Part shown: positions 30,028 through 40,441 of the stretch, one piece after another
Layout of the letters: each line of letters begins with the position of its first letter
Numbering within the stretch: position 1 is the stretch's first letter
NCBI GenBank assembly: GCA_001599355.1
Contig: BCGQ01000002.1
Coordinates: 695,554 to 759,553, forward strand
Origin: Nakazawaea peltata
Lineage: Eukaryota > Ascomycota > Pichiomycetes > Alaninales > Pachysolenaceae
Length of the DNA: 64,000 nucleotides
Direction of reading: 5' to 3'
Translations under genes and position numbers: made by a program
The notes under the pieces: generated by a model
Databases searched by the model: none
What the model was told of the DNA's origin: nothing
The model's input: only the letters and a program-made list of their open reading frames with translations

Positions 30028-31638
30028 TTAGTCTGACTTTCTCTTAACGAATGTCAAAAGAAGTCTTCTCTCTATAAAGATAAACGAAAGGAGCAAAATA
30101 CAACCAAGAACAGCACTTGTGATAAATTGCTTTATAGTGACGACTTCGGAGCCTACGGTCTTGAGATGCAGCAAGTAAACTACAGCAGAGCCAAGCAAAG
30201 CCGAGACGTAGTTTTTGTCGTGGAAAATCATCCCAATGCGTAAGCCTGAATTGTTAGCCAGTAAAAATGAATTTAAAACCGAGGAACAGTATCCGATCCT
30301 AAGACTCATATTTAAAATATTAGAGATGATCAAACCTACTAACGACAACTCTAAATGGGTAATTAACACGTAGAGTAATGCAAAATAAGTAACGGAACAT
30401 AAAACCATAACTTTAGAATACCTAAGAATATCTTTTGGTTCACTTGTAATCGAATAGAAAGTTGCTTCCATTACTCCATTGATCAGCAAAAAAGGGATAT
30501 AATACCAGTATGATCTGAATGTCACAGACAAAAGCTCATTTGACGAAGTCCATTTACTGCCAATTAAGAATTGCAAAAGGAATTTCGAGTTGAGAGGTGC
30601 AAAGATCACAATCAATAGAAGCAAATAGAAGTAAAACTTGTAGATTTTGGAAACCGTTGCAATCAATTGAGATTTCTTGAGTTTTTCATCTGTAGTTGAA
30701 GATGTGAAATTTCTAGTTAATACCAATCTAAGAGATTCTTCAATTGGTGCAAATACTAATCTGGCAATTAATGAGCCATAGTTATTGACCAAAGAAAATA
30801 TACCTTGTTCTTCCGTTGAACAAAGATAATTCAATATAAATCTATCCCCTTCTGTCAACATATACTTGAACAGAAGCTGAGATAATAAACTAAACCAATA
30901 TTTAATCAGTGATAATTCAAAATATATAGATTTTGAACCATCATTGAATTTTACAAAAGGTGATACCTTATTTCTATACTTAATAGCATATGATACCAAT
31001 AAAACCCCCAGGTAGAAAAATTGTCCCACAGAGAACAGTAAAATGTAGTATCCAGAGTTGGTATAACCGTAATGATTGAAATATAAAATCGTGATGAGAT
31101 GGACTGAGCATTTGACAGCGAGACTTATACTTTCAAATTTTGTCCTTGTTTGGAAATTGAGTTCATACTGGTTCAAATTATAGAAAGGCTCCAGAGCCAA
31201 TTCTAACACAATTGCTATAGCCAAGAGGACCAGTGACAATGTTGAGTGAGCATAAATATGAATGTCAGGCATTTGAGTGTATACCAAAAGCAGAGTCACC
31301 GGGATCCCCACAATCACCGGTAGAAGTGACAAATTAACAATATGTTGTGTAACATTAGAAGATTTGTTGGCCGAGTCCTGGACACGCTGGCAAGTCAATC
31401 GTATACCTTCTCTGCTATAGAACAATGCACACGAAGCAATGACTTCCATGAAACTGGTGATACCAAAAATATGAGCAGATACAAACCGAATCAACAGCTG
31501 GTTGATAGCAAAAGTGACCAACTTGGAGAAAAGCTGACCCAGCATCAAGATGGTCAGCAGAGACAGAGCTGATCTCGATGGGGGTGAACTTGAAGGTGAT
31601 CCCGACAATGACAGATCCAATTTGGCTGATTTGGACAT
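30028..31638 (-). CDS. RFT1: RFT1, ER membrane protein required for N-glycan precursor flipping
   Basis: A polytopic ER protein of 536 residues needed for Man5GlcNAc2-PP-dolichol to be used in the lumen; whether it is the flippase itself is debated. There is a Ser-rich cytosolic N-terminus, then some 12-14 hydrophobic segments of the MOP/Rft1 superfamily. Family landmarks include FSREGIRLTCQR near residue 75, LEPFYNLNQ and EGDRFILNYL. The start is the ATG at 31638 (MSKSAK), preferred over an upstream non-ATG extension. Confidence 0.92.
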   Translation of the reverse strand: MSKSAKLDLSLSGSPSSSPPSRSALSLLTILMLGQLFSKLVTFAINQLLIRFVSAHIFGITSFMEVIASCALFYSREGIRLTCQRVQDSANKSSNVTQHIVNLSLLPVIVGIPVTLLLVYTQMPDIHIYAHSTLSLVLLAIAIVLELALEPFYNLNQYELNFQTRTKFESISLAVKCSVHLITILYFNHYGYTNSGYYILLFSVGQFFYLGVLLVSYAIKYRNKVSPFVKFNDGSKSIYFELSLIKYWFSLLSQLLFKYMLTEGDRFILNYLCSTEEQGIFSLVNNYGSLIARLVFAPIEESLRLVLTRNFTSSTTDEKLKKSQLIATVSKIYKFYFYLLLLIVIFAPLNSKFLLQFLIGSKWTSSNELLSVTFRSYWYYIPFLLINGVMEATFYSITSEPKDILRYSKVMVLCSVTYFALLYVLITHLELSLVGLIISNILNMSLRIGYCSSVLNSFLLANNSGLRIGMIFHDKNYVSALLGSAVVYLLHLKTVGSEVVTIKQFITSAVLGCILLLSFIFIERRLLLTFVKRKSD

Positions 31639-32823
31639 TTTTATATCAAAAGTATGGTGAGTATACAGGGAAAGTAATGAACTTCCCAATACCGTTGTCT
31701 AATTATCTAATCACCTGGGTATTTACCTGTTAAATAACCTTGTTCTCAGCTCTTCTACCCTCGTCACGAATAAAATTGATTTTTCGCTCACGGACACGTC
31801 CTCGAGGAAAAGAAGAGCTGAGCACGTCCCACACAGTTAACAACCAGCACTATCAAAGCTCAGCAGAGCTTTGCGCGCAACGAAAAATTTTCCATATAAA
31901 TAAAATTTTCACCTACATTTAAACCTAATTATGTTTTGTTCTTTTCTTCAGAAAGTTGACCTCCGGATGATTTGGCAAGTTCTTAGTTTTAAAAACCGAA
32001 AACCCGGCCTGCTTCACAGCAGGTGAAGTCGATGCGGGAGATGGTGAATCCGCTATTAATTTAGGGATTCATATAATTCTCCTGTATACCAAAATCGGTC
32101 TCGGGACATCAGTTATATGTTTAGAAGTTGTTGAAACAAGTCCGGATAGAAGAAAATTGATTACAAAGAATATGGTGTTGAATATTTATGGCACTGTGTC
32201 CCGTTTAATCCAGACATTTCCTCATGTATGCCTTTGGTAGATTGTAGTTGATTTGATATACCTTGAATGTAGAGAGTATGGTAGATAATAGAAATGTTCG
32301 TAATGTGCTCTGTTAAGTCTCAGCTGCTCAGAGCCCTTGGAGCCTCTGTAATCTTGGCGCACTACTTAGAGCGAAAAATTACCCCTGACTTGGTGTCCCG
32401 ATGCAAGAGGCGGAGTAACAGATAAAGATAGATGACCATTTAAATTCAGCAAATTTGGGACAAAATCCTCCATTTTCCGCATAATTCTCCCCTAATCACC
32501 TCAAATACCTCCAAACTACTTCAAATTATCCACCCCCCTACTTCCTTCTCATATCTATCCACCCTTCCAGTTCCTTCGATCTCCCCCCTCAAAATCTCCC
32601 CTCCCTTACTTTTCCCCTAACTTTCTCCCAAGCAACTCCAGCAGCGCAGCCTAAGCAAAAAAATCTCCAAACAGTGAAATTCAGCTCTCACGACTAGGAT
32701 AAGAGCAGATTGGCCGACAGGCGGGATAGGTCACTAATAATAATTGCGGATTGAAATTGAGATATCCCACTATATCGATCATTTGGAATCCATCTATCCC
32801 ATTTCCAGACCCCATTTGCATAC
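31639..32823. other. 1.2-kb intergenic region with orphan RRPE/TATA and nested hairpins
   Basis: No protein frame is supported. CGAAAAATTTT (31881-31891) and TATAAATA (31895-31902) lie side by side on the plus strand. Downstream are overlapping inverted repeats: CCTGCT/AGCAGG (32008-32023) or, alternatively, CTTCAC/GTGAAG (32012-32028), inside CCCG/CGGG (32003-32038). The 15-mer TGGTGTCCCGATGCA is at 32391-32405. The last 350 bp are C/T-rich and act as the AAA-ATPase promoter. A noncoding transcript is possible but unproven. Confidence 0.4.
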
Positions 32824-34950
32824 ATGTTTTCTCGAAAAAAGGACAAGCAGCCCTTGGCGACTCGCTTGTTAGAGCTTTACAATGACATTGCCAACTCGTC
32901 ACTCATGTATTTATCATTAGAGGAAAGTAGAAGGTATGCAGAGCTGTTACAAGGATGGAAATCTTTACATACTACGATCAGATACAAACTTGACGCTCTC
33001 GATAAAGAGCTTCGTACCGCCTCTTTATCGGCCGAGGAGATCTCTTTAGTGGATGAAATCATGATGTTGAAGGTGAAGTGTGACGATAATTTGGACAGAG
33101 TTCAGTTGAAAGTTGATACTATGTCTTATCAATCTTCATCCACCAATAAATCCCCAACTGGTACTCTTATGAACTCACGGGCAAATGTACCTACATTAAG
33201 ATCTAACAACCCACAACCAATGAATTATAACCAACAAAAGAAGAGACCAATGGTGAAAAGTTTGAGGTCTAATGCTAGTTCCGCTTCCAGTAAACCTGGG
33301 ATTGGTCATTCAGCTCAGAAAGCTGCCTCCCTCTCCTGGCAAGATGACTCTCATAAGACCAACTGGTCCCCTTCCACTAGCATCAACACACAGGCAAAAT
33401 CTTACTCGGCAAGCAATTTAGTACCCGACATGGATAATGGAGAATTCGATGATTTCAGCAGTTTTGATACCAAACAGCTTTCCCGAAATGAGACCCTTCT
33501 GCTGTTAGAGTCTGCAGGACAGAGCTCTCGATCCAACAGAGGTATCGACTCTCATAATTTTGGGGTCGATAATTTGGCTCATGAAATGGGCAAGTTAGGT
33601 CCTGCTCCTAATTTGAAGAAACCTCCTCCACAAACTGCTCAACAGATAGCTCAACATGCTGCATTACAAGTGACCCCAGCTCCACAGCCCCCAGCTCCTC
33701 AATCAACACCTAGTCATTCTTCTAATTCCTCACAAAATAGTGGTCCATACATTTACAAGCAACCTCAAGTTCCAAGATTCAAGATCAATTATCCTTCAAA
33801 GACACAGGTGAGACCTACTGCTCGTGATATGGGGACTAGATCTGGTTCAGCTCCTAGATCCAGATCATCTGCTTCACCTGCAAAGCGTAGCCAGTCAGCT
33901 GCTAAAGCTTCTCGTAGTAGACCGGCCACTCCAGATCCAGTGGCTCTTCTTGACGACACCGAAGGTGTAGTAAACCCCGTAGAGGCTGAGAAGAAGTTGG
34001 ACGAAGAGAAACTCATCAAGTCATTGAAGGGAGTCGATCCACATGCAGCTAAACAAATCTTGAATGAGATTGTTGTTCATGGAGATGAGGTCCATTGGGA
34101 TGATATTGCCGGTTTAGAAGGGGCCAAGTCCTCTTTAAAAGAGACCGTCGTATATCCATTCTTAAGACCTGATTTATTCAGTGGTTTAAGAGAACCTCTG
34201 AGAGGTATGTTATTGTTTGGACCTCCAGGAACTGGTAAGACAATGCTTGCTAGAGCTGTAGCCACCGAGTCCAGATCGACCTTCTTTTCCATCTCTGCGT
34301 CTTCCTTGACTTCCAAATACCTTGGAGAATCTGAAAAATTAGTAAGACTGTTATTCCAGTTGCTGAAGAAATTGGCTCCTTCGATCATCTTCGTCGATGA
34401 GATCGATTCTTTACTTTCTTCGAGAAACAACGAAGGAGAAAATGAGAGTTCTCGTCGTATCAAGAACGAGTTCCTTGTTCAATGGTCTGATTTGACAAAA
34501 GCTGCTGCCGGAAAAGACAGTGGTGAAGATTTACAGAGAGTCTTAGTCTTAGCTGCGACTAATTTACCATGGGCAATTGATGAAGCAGCCAGACGTAGAT
34601 TTGTCAGAAGACAGTACATTCCTTTACCAGAATATGAAACCCGGAAGGCTCAATTCTCTAAATTGTTGAGTTACCAAACTCATACTTTATCAGACGAAGA
34701 TTTTGAACTGTTAATTGAGATGACTGACGGGTATTCAGGAAGTGATATCACCGCATTACTGAAAGATGCAGCCATGGGTCCTTTAAGACTGTTGGGGGAT
34801 AAGTTATTGCACACCGATAAGAGTGAGATCAGACCAATTCTGTTGGAAGATTTCAAACTGTCATTGAAGTTCATCAGACCTTCTGTATCGAAAGAGAACT
34901 TGACCGAATTCGATGAATGGGCTCTTCTGTATGGATCTTCAGGTACTTAG
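32824..34950 (+). CDS. Sap1/Yta6-type AAA ATPase (meiotic clade)
   Basis: 708 residues. The N-terminal 80 residues form an MIT-like helical region ([33 protein letters not shown]), followed by a disordered S/Q/P-rich linker (about 100-390). The AAA module starts near 415 ([20 protein letters not shown]) with Walker A GPPGTGKT at about 466, Walker B IIFVDEID at about 520, the SRH with AARRRFVRR, and a C-terminal [11 protein letters not shown] helix. It belongs with katanin, spastin and Vps4, and is closest in plan to yeast Sap1 and Yta6, whose cellular role (cortical or spindle-related) is poorly defined. Start ATG at 32824. Confidence 0.88.
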   Translation: MFSRKKDKQPLATRLLELYNDIANSSLMYLSLEESRRYAELLQGWKSLHTTIRYKLDALDKELRTASLSAEEISLVDEIMMLKVKCDDNLDRVQLKVDTMSYQSSSTNKSPTGTLMNSRANVPTLRSNNPQPMNYNQQKKRPMVKSLRSNASSASSKPGIGHSAQKAASLSWQDDSHKTNWSPSTSINTQAKSYSASNLVPDMDNGEFDDFSSFDTKQLSRNETLLLLESAGQSSRSNRGIDSHNFGVDNLAHEMGKLGPAPNLKKPPPQTAQQIAQHAALQVTPAPQPPAPQSTPSHSSNSSQNSGPYIYKQPQVPRFKINYPSKTQVRPTARDMGTRSGSAPRSRSSASPAKRSQSAAKASRSRPATPDPVALLDDTEGVVNPVEAEKKLDEEKLIKSLKGVDPHAAKQILNEIVVHGDEVHWDDIAGLEGAKSSLKETVVYPFLRPDLFSGLREPLRGMLLFGPPGTGKTMLARAVATESRSTFFSISASSLTSKYLGESEKLVRLLFQLLKKLAPSIIFVDEIDSLLSSRNNEGENESSRRIKNEFLVQWSDLTKAAAGKDSGEDLQRVLVLAATNLPWAIDEAARRRFVRRQYIPLPEYETRKAQFSKLLSYQTHTLSDEDFELLIEMTDGYSGSDITALLKDAAMGPLRLLGDKLLHTDKSEIRPILLEDFKLSLKFIRPSVSKENLTEFDEWALLYGSSGT

Positions 34951-35235
34951 ATTAGTTTAATAATAAATTGTATTATTTATTAGGGGTTAAATGTAGATAG
35001 TTCAGTACAGTAGATGGGATAACTCCGACAGAGATCTGAATGAACTTTGATAGCTTTGGAGGGTTAGAGGTGAAAAGTCGTGTACCTGTTCAAATATACC
35101 AATTAGGAAAACATATTAAACCTTAAATAGTTTAAAGTTTTTGTAGTGTACAGTCAATATTTCCCAATTAGGAAACATGATCTCTTCAAAGGTAGTGCAC
35201 AAACATCAAATTTACATAATCTTACCAATTAACTA
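34951..35235. other. Convergent intergenic region
   Basis: This 285-bp AT-rich stretch lies between the AAA ATPase and CAJ1 3' ends. The motif CCAATTAGGAAA occurs twice (about 35099 and 35164). No gene. Confidence 0.5.
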
Positions 35236-36528
35236 TTATTTATTAGCAGGAGGGACATCTGTAGTGTACATAGGTTCTCCACTCTCATCAACATATACAT
35301 ACATTGTCTTTTGCAGTTTGTTCTTAGACTTCTTATGCTTTTTCTCCTTGGCTTCGTTCAATAATTCTTCGAATACTTGGGCTTCACTCTCTTCATCTGG
35401 GTCCCTTTGAGCCAATTTGAACTCGTTACCAACAATGAGTAACAGTTTAGCACGTAATAATCTAACAGCTGGATCAACAGTCTTCTCATTCAACAATTTA
35501 TCACAGACTTTGTTCAATGTAGAGGTGATTTCGTATTTTGACGAGGACCAGGCCGTGGCCAACATCTTTCCGGTCATTGTTCTCTCCATTTCCAGCTTCA
35601 GAACATCGTCCATCTCTTCCTCACCGAACTTGGCGTAATCTTCCATAGTGGTCTTAGCATCGATAGCTGTGGAAAGAATGTCTATATAACTCTTAGCAGT
35701 ATTGGTCTTTTGTTTTACACTGGTGAACAACTTGGAAAATTTACCAGTGAGAGATTTCTGGGACTTGATATAAGATGACAGCTTGAAGATATATGTTTTA
35801 CCCATCAAATGTAAAATTTGAAGTCCAAAAGACTGCATTTTCATGTCTTCAATCTCCTTGGCCAATTGTTGCTTGAAATTGGTCAACAATTGTTCATCAA
35901 TGTCTTTAGTCGATGCGGTATCAATAAGGTAGTTCAATCTTGATTCTAAATTCTTGGCCAATTGTTCTACTTTCTTTTGTTTAGCGATCTTCTGTTCTTC
36001 TCTCAACTTCATTAATTTCTCTCTTTGTTCAGAATTGATTCTTTTCTTCTTAGCAGCTTCTGCGGCGGTCGGTGTCTCGGTGGTGGTAGCAGCAGCAGCA
36101 GACCCATCATGATGTCCAATATCAGTCGAGGTACTTTGTTCAGTAGACTCAGCAGCAGGGGTACTTTCTCCATCATCCTCAAGAATCTCACTAGCAGCTG
36201 TCAAATCCTTCATCATGGTCAATTCTCCAATCCAATCTTGGAACAGCTCACCTCCAAATACCATAGCGAAGAATTCCGATGGATCTTCGAATCCTTGCTC
36301 TGGAACAGAGCTCTCCTTACCAAACTCATCGTAATTCTTCCTTAAAGAAGGATCTTTCAACACTTGGTACAGCTGACCGATCTCTTGGAATTTGGCCTGG
36401 GCGTCTTCTCCTGGATTCTTGTCAGGATGGTATTTCAATGCCATCTTTCTGTAAGCCTTTTTGATTTCGGCGTCGGACGCGGTTGGAGCCACGCCCAACA
36501 AGTCATAGTACTCGGTATCTTTTACCAT
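35236..36528 (-). CDS. CAJ1: CAJ1-type cytosolic/nuclear J-domain protein
   Basis: 430 residues. The N-terminal J domain (about 3-70) has the HPD motif in KYHPDKN and EIGQ-A-YQVLKD; the CTG at 36370 is Ala in J domains, Leu would be anomalous. The phrase [19 protein letters not shown] and the DnaJ-X domain that follows ([52 protein letters not shown]) match S. cerevisiae Caj1/Djp1, with SEQREKLM closest to Caj1. It stimulates HSP70 such as the SSA protein in this window. The start is the ATG at 36528 (MVKDTEYY); a TTG two codons upstream is not used. Confidence 0.92.
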   Translation of the reverse strand: MVKDTEYYDLLGVAPTASDAEIKKAYRKMALKYHPDKNPGEDAQAKFQEIGQLYQVLKDPSLRKNYDEFGKESSVPEQGFEDPSEFFAMVFGGELFQDWIGELTMMKDLTAASEILEDDGESTPAAESTEQSTSTDIGHHDGSAAAATTTETPTAAEAAKKKRINSEQREKLMKLREEQKIAKQKKVEQLAKNLESRLNYLIDTASTKDIDEQLLTNFKQQLAKEIEDMKMQSFGLQILHLMGKTYIFKLSSYIKSQKSLTGKFSKLFTSVKQKTNTAKSYIDILSTAIDAKTTMEDYAKFGEEEMDDVLKLEMERTMTGKMLATAWSSSKYEITSTLNKVCDKLLNEKTVDPAVRLLRAKLLLIVGNEFKLAQRDPDEESEAQVFEELLNEAKEKKHKKSKNKLQKTMYVYVDESGEPMYTTDVPPANK

Positions 36529-36709
36529 TTGCAACTCTTGCCACTCTAAATAGGTTTGATCTCTTCAAGTTTCGTTTATTTTCAGGGGACTTAAAACGGA
36601 GAAGAAAGGAAAAACCGAGAAGATTAGCAAAAAATGGACAAGATTTGGGGGGCTGAGAGAAAACGAGGCAGAGAATTTAAGCGAGATGGCGCGCGCAAAG
36701 AAAGGGGAT

Positions 36710-36754
36710 ACCGAGGGTACTTGGCAGACCGAGGGTGACCTCAAAACCGAGGGT
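36710..36754 (-). promoter_or_regulatory. Three ACCGAGGGT elements at exact 18-bp spacing in the CAJ1 promoter
   Basis: ACCGAGGGT starts at 36710, 36728 and 36746, always on the plus strand. The nine bases between copies are unrelated, so this is a phased site array rather than a simple tandem duplication. It lies about 180-230 bp upstream of CAJ1. The factor is unknown. Confidence 0.5.
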
Positions 36755-36852
36755 AGCTGCAGTTAAATGCCATACTATACCAATAACTACACCTAATATA
36801 TTACCGAACATATTACCAACATTACTACACTACATCCTTCATATCTATCCAT

Positions 36853-38700
36853 TTATTCATCACCTTGACAACTCCATTGACAATTAATATCAAATCTAGA
36901 TCCAGTAGCATTGAATGCAACATACTTAATGAACTTCAATACACTGGAATCTCTAAGCATGATACTAAATTTGTTCCAACACAGTTGCGATGTATACAAT
37001 ACACTATCATCATTTTCTGTCATTTTGTAGATGGCCAGATCGTTGTCCTTATCATCATCATCCATAAGCATACATAACTCATAACCTCCTAATTCTCCAC
37101 TTTCCCAGCCTTTGGATGGTGTAAGGTTTAAAGTGGCCTCAAGGATTGAGTCCAAGATATTTGGATCTGTTTCTTTATCCAATTGTGTAGCTAATACAAA
37201 ATCTTGTCCAGGTCTAAATCTTCTGATCAAGAGCTGGTCTTTAATAACGGTAAGACCAGTGACGTAACACAACCATTTTCTGAAGCTTATAGATTTCAAA
37301 AATGATGCAAGGTCGCATAATTCCTTATTTAAAGTAGAACCTGTGTCTTCTTCTGGTCCAGTCTTGGAAACAGAAGCTTGTAACTCTATCAATTTACTCA
37401 ACATGTTGAAATTTGGCAATTCTTGAGAATAAACGTTATTAACATCTCCAATTGCTTTAGAATTCGAGATATCTTCAGGCTCACGACCATCAATATACAA
37501 AAACTTTTGTTTATGAGGAGGAATCAGCTGTTTCCAAGGATATTTGACCTCATCTTGACAAGAAGGCATTCCAGGATACTCATTCAACTCGAAATGCTTA
37601 ACAATCAGCATAAGTTTCTCGGAATAATCATTATTTAAGAACTGATGAACATCTACCACTGATTCCTCTGCAAAAATCGAATTCAATTTATCCATTGAGT
37701 CCGATGTCAATAAACTACTGTTCATATATTTTGACAAATACTCAATATCTCTATCAGACAACTTCAAATTATCCAAATCTTGGTATATTTTCACCTCATC
37801 CAAATTAATACTGTTTCTGACAACTTTTGGGAAATCATATTCCTTCAACTCTTTACTTTCCAACTGTTGTAAAGTACTCTTTGCCTCGGTCTTCTCTTGT
37901 TCACCTGGAATAAAACCATCCTCTCCCTTCTGAGGGATATGGAACCAACCTTGAATAGACAATCTCTGCTTATCAACTCTCACCTCCTCAACATCATGGA
38001 ATGATAACCCCGGCTGGACAGTGAAGAAGGCAATCTGGTTGAATTGTGGGGTAAACTTACAGTATGGATCAGGTTTTGGTACATTTGGCACGATCGAATC
38101 GAATAAACGCAAAGATCCTCCATAGTGTTTCTTCCATACCCGATCAGGTTCCGGCATATATAAAATGAAACTAACCCTTCTAGAACCAATGACATCATCA
38201 TGAGTCAATAAATGACACCCCTTAGTATAAGTATTAACAGACATATCGGTTTTAATACCACTCAACTTGCCGCACCCAGTAACATGAGATACGAAATCCC
38301 GGAACTCTTGAGAGTAAATAGCCGCTCTTAATTTATATAAGGAAGGTAATCTCGATAAATCATCCCAATTCAACCCTGACAAGTTAGCTAAGTCTCCACT
38401 CTGATACACCTTATAAATATCTGTTTCCTTCTTGGTAAAATGAATTTCCGAGAGAATTTCTTTACGCACAGACCTCAATAAATCATCATTAATTAATTCC
38501 GTGATACTACCCCATCTATAAGGTTGGGAGTCGATGATATCTTGTTTCAATCCATCTTGGAACCCCTTGTCGAACACTTTGGAGTTGAAATAGGACTTGA
38601 TGGTTTCCGAGTCGAATTCCACAGCCCCCACACTGTCCAATTTCTTAGAAACACCGTTATCAACCTCCTCTCCAGATCTCTTATTCACACTCTCGGTCAT
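36853..38700 (-). CDS. TPA1: TPA1, 2-oxoglutarate/Fe(II) prolyl hydroxylase-like translation factor
   Basis: 615 residues with two double-stranded beta-helix domains, the first catalytic. Tpa1/Ofd1 proteins hydroxylate a proline of ribosomal protein uS12 (Rps23) and affect stop-codon readthrough through contact with eRF1/eRF3, so it is functionally close to SUP35 in this window. Iron ligands are visible as the H-x-D in LTHDDV (about residue 168) and the His in GLSFHDVEEV (about 235). The oxoglutarate Arg follows in KQRLSIQGWFH. The second domain shows GWESGELGGYELCM near the C-terminus. Start ATG at 38700. Confidence 0.93.
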   Translation of the reverse strand: MTESVNKRSGEEVDNGVSKKLDSVGAVEFDSETIKSYFNSKVFDKGFQDGLKQDIIDSQPYRWGSITELINDDLLRSVRKEILSEIHFTKKETDIYKVYQSGDLANLSGLNWDDLSRLPSLYKLRAAIYSQEFRDFVSHVTGCGKLSGIKTDMSVNTYTKGCHLLTHDDVIGSRRVSFILYMPEPDRVWKKHYGGSLRLFDSIVPNVPKPDPYCKFTPQFNQIAFFTVQPGLSFHDVEEVRVDKQRLSIQGWFHIPQKGEDGFIPGEQEKTEAKSTLQQLESKELKEYDFPKVVRNSINLDEVKIYQDLDNLKLSDRDIEYLSKYMNSSLLTSDSMDKLNSIFAEESVVDVHQFLNNDYSEKLMLIVKHFELNEYPGMPSCQDEVKYPWKQLIPPHKQKFLYIDGREPEDISNSKAIGDVNNVYSQELPNFNMLSKLIELQASVSKTGPEEDTGSTLNKELCDLASFLKSISFRKWLCYVTGLTVIKDQLLIRRFRPGQDFVLATQLDKETDPNILDSILEATLNLTPSKGWESGELGGYELCMLMDDDDKDNDLAIYKMTENDDSVLYTSQLCWNKFSIMLRDSSVLKFIKYVAFNATGSRFDINCQWSCQGDE

Positions 38701-38838
38701 AATCTACACTGTTCTACTAAGATAAACATCTACAACTTCAATAGGAGATGAGTTAAAATTTTTTTTCACCTAAAAAGTGGGTCGATTTAGGCCGGGTAAA
38801 AATATCAATAAAGTGCTACAGATGGAAATGATAAGGAC

Positions 38839-39936
38839 TCATTGCTTTTGTTTCTTGGAGCCTGGGCCCATTTTGTTTGGAGCAGGCTTTCTTTTCTTCT
38901 TTACTACCATGTTGGTTAAGTCGTTGACCAGTGGAGCCAGCGGCAGGGCCAGACTGGAACTCAGTGGCAGATCTTCATCGGTTTTTTCACCGAGAATTCC
39001 CTTGATGATTCTCTGTTTTTCAGCTTCGAGTTCCAGAGCTGGGTCTTTTTGTAAATCGGTGAGTCTCACTTCCAAATCTTTGATCAAATCTTCATCTTTT
39101 GGATCTTGCAGTTTGACGATTTTCAAGGCACTGGCCATTTCAGTTGCTGCCTTTTCACGTGACTGAGGATCTTCCACACAGAACTCCAAAGCTAACGATA
39201 ATTTGTAGTGGGACTCCGAGATCGATTTTGAGAGGGGTTCATATAATTTTTGTCTCAATTCCAATGATTTGGCGAGATCGATACTAGCTTGAGGGAAATT
39301 CTCCAGTTCTAACGATACTTCACCTAACAAATCGTAGGTCTCAGATAATTTTTCAACAAGACTAACATAAGAAGATGGTTTTTCGGAATCCTTGATGTAG
39401 GGAGAGTCAGTAGGGATATCGGATTCATTGAACTTCTCCAATTCGTCTTCAATTAAAGATCTGGTGAGATCTAGTATATCCCACAGTAATTCGAAATCGG
39501 TCTGTTCTTCCTCTTCTTCATTTTCCAGGCCATTAGTTTCAGGATCTTCAGCGCCATCATTTTCAGCTTCACCATCCTCCTCCTCTTCCTCCTCAGCTAA
39601 TTGAGGTCCAGCATCTGCATCCTCTTCTTCAGCTAAGGTCTCATTAAACTGGAAATTACCCCCATACGATTCCTCCTCATCTTCCGCACCTTCATCTCCA
39701 GCCCCAGTCTCTTCAGAAGGAGCTCCAGCACCCCCAAATGCCTCAGATTTAGAAACTCCGCTCTGGAATAAACATTTACCATACAAAAAGAGTAAGTCGA
39801 TATCCTCCTTACCTTCATTCTCCGACGAGTAAACCCCACATGCCTCTCCATATTTCAGCGAAGAAAGGTCGTATTCTTTAGCCGCGTAAAGCTTAGAGGC
39901 TTCATTGACCAAGTCTTGGACTTGTTGAGAATACAT
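38839..39936 (-). CDS. HIF1: HIF1/NASP-type histone chaperone (SHNi-TPR)
   Basis: 365 residues. The start MYSQQVQDLVNEASKLYAAKEYDLSSLKYGEA is a TPR. A long acidic insert follows (about 70-150, nearly all E, D, G). The SHNi-TPR core comes next (SYVSLVEKLSETYDLLGEVSLELENFPQASIDL), and the C-terminus is a basic nuclear signal (KKKRKPAPNKMGPGSKKQK). NASP-family proteins bind H3-H4; yeast Hif1 works with the Hat1-Hat2 acetyltransferase in chromatin assembly. It is divergent from CDC3 across a short region with MCB-type cell-cycle sites. Start ATG at 39936. Confidence 0.88.
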   Translation of the reverse strand: MYSQQVQDLVNEASKLYAAKEYDLSSLKYGEACGVYSSENEGKEDIDLLFLYGKCLFQSGVSKSEAFGGAGAPSEETGAGDEGAEDEEESYGGNFQFNETLAEEEDADAGPQLAEEEEEEDGEAENDGAEDPETNGLENEEEEEQTDFELLWDILDLTRSLIEDELEKFNESDIPTDSPYIKDSEKPSSYVSLVEKLSETYDLLGEVSLELENFPQASIDLAKSLELRQKLYEPLSKSISESHYKLSLALEFCVEDPQSREKAATEMASALKIVKLQDPKDEDLIKDLEVRLTDLQKDPALELEAEKQRIIKGILGEKTDEDLPLSSSLALPLAPLVNDLTNMVVKKKRKPAPNKMGPGSKKQKQ

Positions 39937-40441
39937 GATTGATGAGATTTATGTAATGTGTGGATGAACTAACTGAGTTCCAAGGTTCACTTGACTACTA
40001 AAATCACAACTGTCAACTTCGTCTAACCCCACCAACACACCCATCTCCATTCCATAGTTAATCCATCCCAGACGCGAAGGTGATCCCAAAACGGAATTGA
40101 CCCTACACGACTTTCCACCCAAGCCTGGAAAGTCCAGATCCCGACTTTTTAGCACACCACACACGACCATAACAAACATGCCTGCAATGTTCAAATCTGT
40201 GCGCTGTAACTCCTAAGGGGGAAAAAAACCGACGCGTAACAAGGAAAAAAAGGGAACAAAAAAGTTTTGGGTAGCGACTTTTCATTTTTTTGTAAGGGGA
40301 AAATTGCAAGGAAGAGCTGAGGCAAGACACAAAAGGAAAACAAACGAGAGATTATATAATTTCTAGGGTTTGGAGAGTTGAATTGGATAGATAAATATCT
40401 ATTTGATAGTGGGAAATTCAATCGACTAGGAGAATTAGAAG
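39937..40441. promoter_or_regulatory. Divergent HIF1-CDC3 promoter with MCB-type sites
   Basis: A perfect ACGCGT (40232-40237) and ACGCGA (40072-40077) lie between the two starts. MBF drives G1/S genes from ACGCGT in other yeasts, and a histone chaperone plus a septin are plausible targets. TATATAA is at about 40354-40360, ahead of CDC3. No coding frame. Confidence 0.55.

Noticed and set aside
31995-32060. Possible tRNA in the hairpin region near 32 kb
   Set aside because: Lacks a GGTTCRA-type B box and proper arms.
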